A DNA stretch of 64,000 nucleotides from Micromonospora sp. NBRC 110009 (GTDB taxonomy: Bacteria; Actinomycetota; Actinomycetes; Mycobacteriales; Micromonosporaceae), in NCBI RefSeq assembly GCF_030518795.1, contig NZ_CP130427.1, positions 4,774,001-4,838,000 of the forward strand, in the 5' to 3' direction. This document shows positions 1 through 7,136 of the stretch, piece after piece. Position 1 is the stretch's first letter. Every line of letters begins with the position of its first letter. The position numbers were made by a program, and so were the translations under genes. Under the pieces are notes generated by a model. That model searched no databases. It saw nothing but the letters and a program-made list of their open reading frames with translations, and had not been told where the DNA came from.

Positions 1-1
1 G

Positions 2-292
2 TACCGCCGGGCCGTCGAGGAGCTGGCGGCCGTCCGAGCGAGGTTCTCGGCGGAGATGTCCGGCATCGACATCCTGGTCGCGCCGACGCTCGGCGGCCCG
101 GCACCGCGGCTCGGGTGCGACGAGGCCGCCGTCCGCGGCGAGGTCGGCCGGATCACGGCCGTCGTGTCCGCGCTCGGCCTGCCCGCGCTGGCCATCGGAG
201 ACCTGCAATTGGTGGGCCGCTGCGAAGCCGACGTACTGCGGGTCGGCCTATGCCGGGAGGCCGGCGGCGGCGAGATCCCCGCGCCACGCTGA
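2..292 (+). CDS. Amidase-signature family protein, C-terminal fragment (5' end outside window)
   Basis: The frame is open from the window edge to a TGA at 290-292, so only about 96 C-terminal residues are present. The segment GIDILVAPTLGGPAP matches the late conserved strand of amidase-signature hydrolases (GatA/AmiE-like, typically D-x-L-x-x-P-T-x-x-x-P-A-P). The catalytic Ser-Ser-Lys part lies outside the window. Such enzymes hydrolyse amides in the cytosol. The next genes, a D-aminoacylase-type amidohydrolase and an Asp/Glu racemase, suggest a role in amino-acid amide or D-amino-acid breakdown, but that is inference. Substrate cannot be read from this fragment. Confidence 0.7.
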   Translation, partial: YRRAVEELAAVRARFSAEMSGIDILVAPTLGGPAPRLGCDEAAVRGEVGRITAVVSALGLPALAIGDLQLVGRCEADVLRVGLCREAGGGEIPAPR

Positions 293-320
293 AACCGCGC
301 GACCGCTCGGACGGCTGCCG

Positions 321-1361
321 TCAGGCGTGCGATGACAGGCTCCATGGGTCCACGGGGACGACGCCCGTGCAACGGCCGAAGGGGTCGAGGGCCCGCCCGT
401 ACAGCTTCGACTGCCGCAGGACGATCTGCCGGTCGGCGACGATCAGGTACGGGAACCGCTCCTCGAGGCGCACCACCAGCGGATGCAGGTCGGCGACCCC
501 GTGCAGGCCCACGGTGAGGAGCATGTTGCGAGCCCCCGCGAGCGCCGCGCAGGTGCGCGTCTCCGGCCAGTCGAGCAGCGCCCGGCCCGTCTCCTCGAGG
601 AGCCCGTCCGGCATCCGCAGCCACAGCACGGCGGAGGAGTGCCAGCCCGCGTGCGATCGCGCCAGGTCGCAGCGGAAGTCGATGTCGCTGGCCGCGACCA
701 GCCGTGACAGCTTGCGCTGCACCGTGCGCTCGGACATACCGATGACGCCGGCGAGCTCAGCGTAGCCGGCGCGGCCGTCCGCGAGCAGGGCCTGGAACAG
801 CAGCCGGTCGATATCGTCCATGCGGCTGGTGGACGCAGGCGGTATGGGCCGCCTAGCCAGTCGGTTCGCGGATCGAGGCGACAGGACGCGTAGCCGCCAG
901 CGGCAGGAGGCCTCAAAGATGCGCGTCGCGACGTGGGTGCGCACCTTCGCCACGCCAGGCACCCGTGGCAGGTCCGTGAGCAGGTAGTCCGCCAGCGCCG
1001 GCATAGACGCGGCGACGGCGATCACGAACAGGTCGTGATCGGCGGCGACGTGCTGGACGGTGATGAGGTGTCCCGCCGTCGCAAGCGCGTCGGCGACCTC
1101 GACCGCCGTTCCGGCCTCGCAGTCGATCTCCAGGAACGCCATGCTCATCGCGTGCATCTGGCGCTGGCCCAGGGCGACGGTGGTCCACGCCTGCCCGGTG
1201 TTGGTCAGCCGCTGCCAGCGCCGCGACGCCGTCACCGGGTCCGCGCCGATCGCGGCCCCGACGTCCACCCAGCTCGCTCGCGGATTGATCTGAAGGGCGT
1301 CGATGAGTTCGAGGTCGGTCTCCGACAGCAGCGCCGGAGGCGTGACGCCGGAATCCTGCAA
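321..1361 (-). CDS. Lrp/AsnC family regulator with two tandem Lrp modules
   Basis: This 346-residue protein contains the Lrp/AsnC architecture twice. Helix-turn-helix 1 lies at about residues 14-57 (SETDLELIDALQINPRASW), followed by a ligand-binding RAM-like domain. Helix-turn-helix 2 lies at about 182-225 (MDDIDRLLFQALLADGRAGY ending in RTVQRKLSRL), followed by a second RAM-like domain. Ordinary Lrp proteins are about 150 residues, so this is the double form common in actinomycetes. Family members sense amino acids and control their transport or catabolism. The likely start is TTG at 1361, with AAGGA a few bases upstream. The gene is divergent from the amidohydrolase at 1516, so it probably regulates that operon and itself. 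The ligand is unknown. Confidence 0.88.
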   Translation of the reverse strand: MQDSGVTPPALLSETDLELIDALQINPRASWVDVGAAIGADPVTASRRWQRLTNTGQAWTTVALGQRQMHAMSMAFLEIDCEAGTAVEVADALATAGHLITVQHVAADHDLFVIAVAASMPALADYLLTDLPRVPGVAKVRTHVATRIFEASCRWRLRVLSPRSANRLARRPIPPASTSRMDDIDRLLFQALLADGRAGYAELAGVIGMSERTVQRKLSRLVAASDIDFRCDLARSHAGWHSSAVLWLRMPDGLLEETGRALLDWPETRTCAALAGARNMLLTVGLHGVADLHPLVVRLEERFPYLIVADRQIVLRQSKLYGRALDPFGRCTGVVPVDPWSLSSHA

Positions 1362-1515
1362 GCTCAGTCCTTCACTGTCGTATTGCTGCGTCTGGAGACG
1401 GGGATGACCTTATACCTCGATCCTTGTCCGGACGGCCGCCAGTGGCTCTCCGTCGGCCAGCTGTCCTCGCGCGCCGATTGCCCGTCTCCGGCTCATGACA
1501 GGAGGAGAGGACGCC
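1362..1515. promoter_or_regulatory. Divergent intergenic region between Lrp-type regulator and amidohydrolase
   Basis: These 154 bases separate two divergent genes and must hold both promoters and any operator of the Lrp-type regulator. GGAGGAGAGG at 1501-1510 is the ribosome binding site for the GTG start at 1516. I could not assign a convincing -35/-10 pair or a clear inverted repeat. Confidence 0.4.
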
Positions 1516-3009
1516 GTGACTTGCTTCCGCGACTGCGACCTGGTGCTGGCCGGGGGACGGGTCGTCGACCCCGAATCCGGCCTGGACGCGGTAACGGACG
1601 TCGCGGTCAGCGGCGGTACGGTCGCGGCGGTCGGCGACACGTCGGGCTTCCGGCCGGCGCAGACGCTCGACGTGTCCGGTCACGTCGTCACCGCCGGATT
1701 CATCGACCTGCACAGCCACGCGCAGACCATCCCCTCCCTGCGGCTCCAGGCGCTGGACGGGGTCACCACCGCCTTGGAGCTGGAGTCCGGCGTGGGCGAT
1801 GTGGCTCGGGCGCTCGCGACCGCGGCGGCGGAGGGCCGCCCGGTCAACTACGGCTACTCGGCCTCCTGGGCACGTTCCAGGATGAGTGCCCTGGACGGCG
1901 TGACGCCGAGCCACGGGCCTCTCGGCTTCGCGGCGGGCATCGGGGAGAGCACCGGCTGGCAGCGGCCCGCGGATCACGCCGAGGTCACGCGGATCGCGGG
2001 GCGCCTGGAGGAGGAGATCGGCGCGGGTGCGCTCGGCATCGGCGTACTGCTCGGATACGCCCCAGGGACCGGACGGGACGAATACCTGCGTGTGGCGAGC
2101 ACGGCCGCACGCCTTGGCGTACCGACCTTCACGCACGCTCGCTTCAAGAACCGACACGAGCCCGAGTCAGCGCTGGAAGGCGTGGCCGAGGTCGTCGCGG
2201 CGGCGGCCGAGACCGGCGCGCACATGCACCTGTGTCACCTGAACTCCACCGCGCTGCGGGCCGTCGACGAGATCGCTGACCTGGTCAGCGGCGCACGCGC
2301 GCGCGGGCTCGCCATCACGACCGAGGCCTATCCGTACGGCGCAGGGATGACCGCCGTCGGGGCGCCTTTCCTGAGCCCGGACCGCCTACCCCGTCTCGGC
2401 CTGCGCACGTCAGACCTGGTCGTCGTGGCCACGGGCGAACGCCCCGCCGACGAGGACCGCCTCCTGCAGATTCGACGCGACATCCCTGGCGCGCTGGTCG
2501 TCGTCCACTACCTCGACGAGGGATCGGCACCGGACCTGGCCTTGATCCGTCGGGCGTTGCTGCTCGACGACACCGCCGTCGCCTCGGACGCCGTCCCCTT
2601 CATGGACGTGGACGGCACGCTCATCGACGGCGACCGTCCCATGCCGCCCGGCGCCCTCTCGCATCCCCGCAGCTCCGGCACCTTCTCGCGATTCCTGCGC
2701 ACAATGGTGCGGGAGACCGCGACGTTGTCGCTGAGCGAGGCGTTGCGCCGCTGTTCACTGCTGCCCGCCACGTTCCTCCAGGCCGCCAGCCCGGCGATGG
2801 CGCGCAAGGGCCGCGTACAGGCGGGCCACGACGCCGACCTCGTGGTCTTCAACCTCGCCGAAGTCGCCGACCGGTCGACTTACCAGATCCCGGCGGCGTC
2901 GTCGATCGGGTTCAAACACGTGCTCGTCGGCGGGGAGCCCGTGGTACGCGACGGCGCCCTGGTGCCCTCCGCGCTGCCCGGCCGCGCCATCGTCGGCGGT
3001 GCCCGGTGA
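1516..3009 (+). CDS. D-aminoacylase/N-acyl-amino-acid amidohydrolase-like metal hydrolase
   Basis: About 497 residues of the amidohydrolase superfamily (urease-like TIM barrel). The N-terminal beta-sandwich segment DLVLAGGRVVDPESGLD precedes the metal-binding FIDLHSHAQ motif. A second metal region reads HMHLCHLNS, and the C-terminal ARKGRVQAGHDADLVVF is the usual return to the sandwich domain. The sequence most resembles N-acyl-D-amino-acid deacylases or related dihydroorotase-like enzymes that release an amino acid from an N-acyl conjugate. Start choice: an in-frame ATG at 1495 lies upstream of the Shine-Dalgarno GGAGGAGAGG, so GTG at 1516 is preferred. The stop overlaps the start of the racemase gene, indicating translational coupling. 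Confidence 0.85.
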   Translation: MTCFRDCDLVLAGGRVVDPESGLDAVTDVAVSGGTVAAVGDTSGFRPAQTLDVSGHVVTAGFIDLHSHAQTIPSLRLQALDGVTTALELESGVGDVARALATAAAEGRPVNYGYSASWARSRMSALDGVTPSHGPLGFAAGIGESTGWQRPADHAEVTRIAGRLEEEIGAGALGIGVLLGYAPGTGRDEYLRVASTAARLGVPTFTHARFKNRHEPESALEGVAEVVAAAAETGAHMHLCHLNSTALRAVDEIADLVSGARARGLAITTEAYPYGAGMTAVGAPFLSPDRLPRLGLRTSDLVVVATGERPADEDRLLQIRRDIPGALVVVHYLDEGSAPDLALIRRALLLDDTAVASDAVPFMDVDGTLIDGDRPMPPGALSHPRSSGTFSRFLRTMVRETATLSLSEALRRCSLLPATFLQAASPAMARKGRVQAGHDADLVVFNLAEVADRSTYQIPAASSIGFKHVLVGGEPVVRDGALVPSALPGRAIVGGAR

Positions 3010-3695
3010 GCGCACCCAGGATGGTCGGCGTCCTGGGCGGCATGGGACCGGCGGCCACCGTCGACTTCTACGGCAAGCTCGTGGAGGAGACGGCCGCCAC
3101 CTGCGATCAGGAGCACGTCCCCGTCGTCATCTGGGGCAACCCCCGCGTCCCCGACCGTTCCCTGAGCCTGCTGGGCGGCGAGGACCCCACCCCGTACTTG
3201 CGGCGCGGCATCGAGGCGCTAAAGCAGGCGGGGTGCGAGGTGCTCGCCGTGCCCTGCAACACCGCTCACGCCTTCGTCCCGCGGCTGGCAGACGTGGCCG
3301 GGCTGGAGCTGGTGAGCATCATCGAGGTCACCGCAGACGCCCTCGCTGCCGACGGCGTACGTAGGGCTGGTGTGCTGGCCACTACCGGAACCCGGCAGGC
3401 GGGCCTGTACGCGGACGCCCTGCGGCAGCGGGGCGTGACGGTGATCGAGCCCGACGAGCCCGGCCAGCGGCACGTCACGGCGGCCATCGGCGCCGTCAAG
3501 AGTGGCGGAGTCCGACCAGTCCACACGCGCGCGCTGGCGGAGGTCTCCCGTTCCCTGGCCGACCGCGGCGCGGAGCGGGTCGTCACCGCGTGCACCGAGC
3601 TCGTCCTCGCCCTGGACAGCTCCCGTGTCCCCGTCCCGGTGCTCGACCCCGCTCGCCTGTTGGCCCGCCGGGTCGCCGCCGTGGCGCTTGGCTGA
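3006..3695 (+). CDS. Aspartate/glutamate racemase family protein
   Basis: 229 residues with the signature of cofactor-independent Asp/Glu racemases. The N-terminus is VGVLGGMGPAATVDF. The first catalytic cysteine is in PCNTAH (Cys84) and the second in TACTEL (Cys196), so both acid/base thiols are intact. These enzymes interconvert L- and D-aspartate or related amino acids. GTG at 3006 overlaps the upstream TGA at 3007-3009, so it is co-translated with the amidohydrolase. Together they could release an N-acyl amino acid and epimerise it, which supports D-amino-acid salvage. Substrate specificity is inferred from family only. Confidence 0.9.
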   Translation: MSAPRMVGVLGGMGPAATVDFYGKLVEETAATCDQEHVPVVIWGNPRVPDRSLSLLGGEDPTPYLRRGIEALKQAGCEVLAVPCNTAHAFVPRLADVAGLELVSIIEVTADALAADGVRRAGVLATTGTRQAGLYADALRQRGVTVIEPDEPGQRHVTAAIGAVKSGGVRPVHTRALAEVSRSLADRGAERVVTACTELVLALDSSRVPVPVLDPARLLARRVAAVALG

Positions 3696-3899
3696 GGAAC
3701 AGCAGACAGCTCCACCGAGGGCATCTCACCGAACGGTAGATACCCGGTTTGCGACGACAGGACGCTCGTGGCAACGATGTCGTCCTCGACGCCTTGCTGC
3801 TGCGCGTGCACACCGAAACCGCGTGCCGTCGCGGCGGCGCCCTCGGCCGGCGCCTGGCTGACCTGGACACCCGACACGCCCCGTGGTTTGGTGCCGGGG

Positions 3900-4196
3900 C
3901 TGAAGAGCGCGGAGAAGGACTGGCCGCAGCGAAGCGACGGATCGCCCAACTCGAGATTGGGCTGCAGGCCACCCGCCGTGCGACCGAGCTGGCGTGGGAG
4001 GTGGTGGCCCCACGGCGCTACGAGGTGGGTCAAGGTAATGGCTGCCGAAGGCACTCCGGTCGAGGTGGCGTGTCGGGTGGTAGACGTGTCGACGTCGGAC
4101 GACTACGAGTGGCTGACTCGATGTCGGCGTGTTCGGTCGGGGGATGCCTGGCTGACCGGCCTGATCACCGAGATGCATCAGCGGCGCAGCGGGTGA
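3900..4196 (+). pseudogene. Frameshifted IS3-family transposase remnant
   Basis: Two frames together resemble the OrfA/OrfB junction of IS3-type transposases. One frame carries an OrfA-like coiled-coil end (AKRRIAQLEIGLQATRR, then EVVAPRRYEV). A shifted frame continues with the OrfB start VKVMAAEGTPVEVACRVVDV, then DDYEWLTR and DAWLTGLITEMH. A stop then interrupts the point where intact copies continue with the GTYGARR motif. No DDE catalytic region follows and I saw no terminal inverted repeats. It is a dead fragment. The bases between the racemase stop and this remnant show no gene. Confidence 0.7.
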
Positions 4197-4229
4197 GCGC
4201 AGTCCCGTTCGAGGCGCCAAGTCGCAAGG

Positions 4230-4610
4230 ATGCCGGAGAGGTCCGGCGCTAGGGGGGCCCTGACCAGGGCACCTGGCTTACTCGGCAGGGACAGGGTGAC
4301 GCCACTCTCCCGGCAGATCCGGTCGAACATCACCTCCCCAACCACCTTGGTTGAAGCGGGCGGTGAACTGCTTGCCGTTGAATGTCGAGCAGCTCATCCG
4401 GAACGCCGTACTCCCACAGAGCGGGCGCCACGGCCACCGCCCCCACATCGAAGATCTTGGTCGATCCCGATGATCAGGCGGTGGCCGTTCCACGTCAACG
4501 TCAACACACCGAACCACCCGGCGGCCACCGGCACCATCCCGACTCGGGAGCTAAGCCCCAGGTCCGCGAGAACCCCGGCTCGGGCACAGCAGTCGCTCCT
4601 TACGCGCACA
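4230..4610 (-). pseudogene. Degenerate DDE (rve/IS481-like) transposase remnant
   Basis: On the minus strand, several frames carry pieces of an integrase-core transposase in the correct order: TWNGHRLIIGIDQD (first catalytic Asp region), then YGVPDELL, then NGKQFTARF (second Asp region damaged), then MFDRICRESGV. Moving between these pieces needs at least two frame changes, so the element is inactive. It lies immediately downstream of the triple-discoidin gene and next to an IS3 remnant facing the other way. Confidence 0.65.
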
Positions 4611-4616
4611 TCGCAA

Positions 4617-6347
4617 TCACGATGGCGGGTAAGCCTCCAACTCGTAGATGCGGGCCGTGGGATCAGTGGTCTGTGTCGGCGTGGTGACGGTGAGGCGGAC
4701 GTAGCGGCCGAATGCGTCCACGTAGTGGGTACTGACGTTCGCCGTATTCGCGGTTACGGTGACAACCGTCCACCACTGTATGGCATCAGCGCTCATCTCA
4801 ATGGTGAAGGCGCGGGTGTTGAACGACGCCGACTCGCCACCGGCGCCAGCATGACGCAGCACAAACTTCCTGATGTTCACAAGCGATCCGGGGGATGCGA
4901 GATCGACGCGCAGCCAGGTGCCGGCCCCCGTGGAGCACCACCTGTTCGACGTGCCGCCCGAGCTGCCGTTGACCGCCTTCTCCGGGCCTTCGGTCGGAGA
5001 GCACTGGCCGGCCGCGGTCGCGGGCTTGTTCAGCGCGAGATTGACTTCCGGCGGCAGCGACCCGACCTGGCCGTAGACCTCCAGCTCGTAGATGCGGGCC
5101 GCGGGATCAGTGGTCTGTGTCGGCGTGGTGACGTTGAGGCGGACGTAGCGGCCAGTTGCCCTCACGTCGTGGGTAGTGACGCTCGCCGTATTCGCGGCCA
5201 CGGTGACGACCGTCGTCCACGTTGTGCCGTCAGCGCTCACCTGGATGTTGAAGGCGCGGGTGTTCCACGACGTCGGCTCCCCACCGGCGCCAGCATGACG
5301 CACCACAAACCGCCTGATGGTCGCGGTAGATCCGAGATCGACGCGCAGCCACTTGCTGGCCCCCTTGGAGCACCACTTGTTCGACGCGCCGCTCCAGCTA
5401 CCGTTGACCGCCTTCTCCGGGCCTTCGGTCGCCGCGCACTGGCTGTCCGCGGTCGCGGGCTTGTTCAGCGCGAGATTGACCCCGCCGTAGACCTCCAACT
5501 CGTAGATGCGGGCCGAGGGATCGGTGGTCTGTGTCGGGGTGGTGACGTTGAGGCGGACGTAGCGGCCGGCTGCCGCCACATCGTGGGTGGTGACGCTCGC
5601 CGTGTTCCCGGTGACTGTGACGGCCGTCGTCCACGTTGTGCTGTCAGCGCTCACCTGGATGTTGTAGGCGCGGGTGTTGTACGACGTCGGCTCCCCACCG
5701 GCGCCAGCATGACGCACCACAAACTGCCTGATGTTCGTACTGGATCCGAGATCGACGCGCAGCCACTTGCTGGCCCCCTTGGAGCACCACTTGTCCGACG
5801 CGCCGTACCAGCCACCGTTGACCGCCTTCTCCGGGCCCTCGGTCGGCGCGCACTGGCTGTCCGCGGTCGCAGGCTTGTTCCACGCGAGATTGACGTCGGG
5901 CGTGGGCGGAATCGCCAAACAGGTCTCGGACACGGTGAAGTCGGCTACTGGTTCGCCCGTGATCTCGGCGCTGCCGCTGATGATCTGGGACCCGGCCGGC
6001 ACCCTGGCCCGCGCCTGCCGGGTGCTAGGGATGATGTCACCGTCGGGTCCGGGAACGCTGATCGGGGGGAGTTGTTGGCCTTCCGGCGTCCAGAAGGTCA
6101 GGGTCAGCGCCGTGAACTCGCCCTGCTCGGGCAGTACCAGGCCGAAGGTCCAGACATCCAGGCCGACGAAGGGTCCATTTCCGAGCGCTTGGCAGTTCTG
6201 TGGGAAGCCTAACGCGGGGCGCCCCACCTGCTCCTGCCACAGGAAGATTTGAGTGCTGGGCTGGGCCAAAGCCGGTGTGGCGACCGACAGGCCGATCATG
6301 CAGACCAGTAACGCCGCGGCGAAACGGACTAAATTGGGTATACGCAT
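4617..6347 (-). CDS. Secreted protein with three F5/8 type C (discoidin-like) domains
   Basis: The chosen start, ATG at 6347, begins a classical signal peptide (MRIPNLVRFAAALLVCM, cleavage near TPALAQ). A GTG 45 bases further upstream would bury it. A unique domain of about 120 residues follows, with two cysteines. Then come three homologous discoidin-type modules of about 140 residues, each starting VNLAxNKPATA and ending near TTDPxARIYELEVY. Conserved pieces are EGPEKAVNG, KWCS, WLRVDLGS and RYVRLNVTTPTQ. These lectin-like beta-sandwiches bind glycans or surfaces extracellularly. No catalytic domain is present, so it may be an adhesin or carbohydrate-binding protein. No good Shine-Dalgarno is visible. 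Transposase remnants lie on both sides. Confidence 0.88.
   Translation of the reverse strand: MRIPNLVRFAAALLVCMIGLSVATPALAQPSTQIFLWQEQVGRPALGFPQNCQALGNGPFVGLDVWTFGLVLPEQGEFTALTLTFWTPEGQQLPPISVPGPDGDIIPSTRQARARVPAGSQIISGSAEITGEPVADFTVSETCLAIPPTPDVNLAWNKPATADSQCAPTEGPEKAVNGGWYGASDKWCSKGASKWLRVDLGSSTNIRQFVVRHAGAGGEPTSYNTRAYNIQVSADSTTWTTAVTVTGNTASVTTHDVAAAGRYVRLNVTTPTQTTDPSARIYELEVYGGVNLALNKPATADSQCAATEGPEKAVNGSWSGASNKWCSKGASKWLRVDLGSTATIRRFVVRHAGAGGEPTSWNTRAFNIQVSADGTTWTTVVTVAANTASVTTHDVRATGRYVRLNVTTPTQTTDPAARIYELEVYGQVGSLPPEVNLALNKPATAAGQCSPTEGPEKAVNGSSGGTSNRWCSTGAGTWLRVDLASPGSLVNIRKFVLRHAGAGGESASFNTRAFTIEMSADAIQWWTVVTVTANTANVSTHYVDAFGRYVRLTVTTPTQTTDPTARIYELEAYPPS
4624..5900 (-). repeat. Three tandem coding repeats of about 410-440 bp (discoidin modules)
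   Basis: The stretch encoding the C-terminal part of each module recurs nearly unchanged near 4630, 5080 and 5485, containing TCAGTGGTCTGTGTCGG or a one-base variant. The stretch encoding the N-terminal part recurs near 4965, 5400 and 5815. The two upstream modules (5061-5900) are closer to each other than to the last one, suggesting recent duplication. Homology of this length can recombine and change module number. Confidence 0.85.
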
Positions 6348-7136
6348 AGGAATCACGATTGCCTTTATAGATGTCCGGTAGCAATTTTCCACAATTCGTG
6401 GTGCTGCCTATCGCGGGCAGCTAACGCGCAGGGCCGCATGCGGTCATGCCCGAAAAATGGTTATAAGGAGATATGCCTATCGCCTGCTGCGACGGCTGGC
6501 CGTTCTGCCCGAGCCGGGGCTGACTGTCCGGACGCAGGTCAGCGTCGTCGTGCCATCGGCGCAGGTCAAGGCCTCATTCCGGCCAGAAGCAGCATCTGAA
6601 ACAACGCCGCTTTCGGTCAGGCGACAGGGAGCGGCTGAAGCGCGTTGCCCCGCATGGGATCCGCCAGATTTCCCGTGGCCAACGCCGCCGTTCCAGCAAC
6701 TCGATCAGATCACTTTTGAGCACCAATGCGGATTAGCGGATCTGTTGCGGCTCGAGGACGAAGAGACGGATGCGCATCTAGCCTGACCTTGGCACCATCA
6801 CGTCCAGTTCGTGCCGGCGAGCTGCCTCTCATGGCATCGTCATGTCGGGCGGGCCGGCGACCGGTCGACGCCGATGAGCGAGGAACTGCGTCAGCCGCGG
6901 AAGAAGGTCGCCGAGCTGAAGGTCGAGAAGGAGATCCTGCGCCGCATCCACTGCGCCCAAAGACACCGGCGATCCCGAGCCCTGCAGCAGGAACACATGA
7001 AACGGGTGCCGTGTCCGCGAAGAGGTCGCGGAGTTCTGCCGGCGGCGCGTCGGACGCCGGAGTTCACCCTGCAGGCACCCACGCTGCCCAGAAAAATGAC
7101 GACCCAGGCCACACCGAGGCCTCCGACCCAACAGGC
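6348..7136. other. Intergenic region with transposase debris and an A/T-richer promoter zone
   Basis: About 790 bases between the discoidin gene and the exopolysaccharide operon, which are both on the minus strand. The part at 6348-6475 is markedly A/T-richer than the surroundings and probably contains the promoter of the discoidin gene. The rest has no supported gene except the small IS3 OrfA remnant near 6874. Short open frames here lack coding character. Confidence 0.5.
6874..6963 (+). pseudogene. IS3-family OrfA C-terminal fragment
   Basis: A short frame reads MSEELRQPRKKVAELKVEKE followed by ILRR. This closely matches the leucine-zipper end of IS3-type OrfA proteins (consensus E-E-L-x-x-L-R-K-K-V-A-E-L-E-x-E-K-E-I-L-R). 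Nothing recognisable as OrfB follows. Fragment only, so identification is moderate. Confidence 0.5.

Noticed and set aside
4230..6212. A long plus-strand open frame covering the discoidin gene.
   Set aside because: It is antisense to a protein with clear signal peptide and three discoidin domains. Its repeats simply mirror those of the real gene.
6473..6523. A 16-codon frame (starting MPIACCDGW) after TTATAAGGAG looks like a small translated peptide.
   Set aside because: The ribosome binding site is only two bases from the ATG, too close for efficient use, and nothing conserved or regulated lies just downstream.
3900..7000. An intact composite transposon around the discoidin gene.
   Set aside because: All transposase pieces are frameshifted or truncated, belong to different families, and no terminal inverted or target-site repeats were found.
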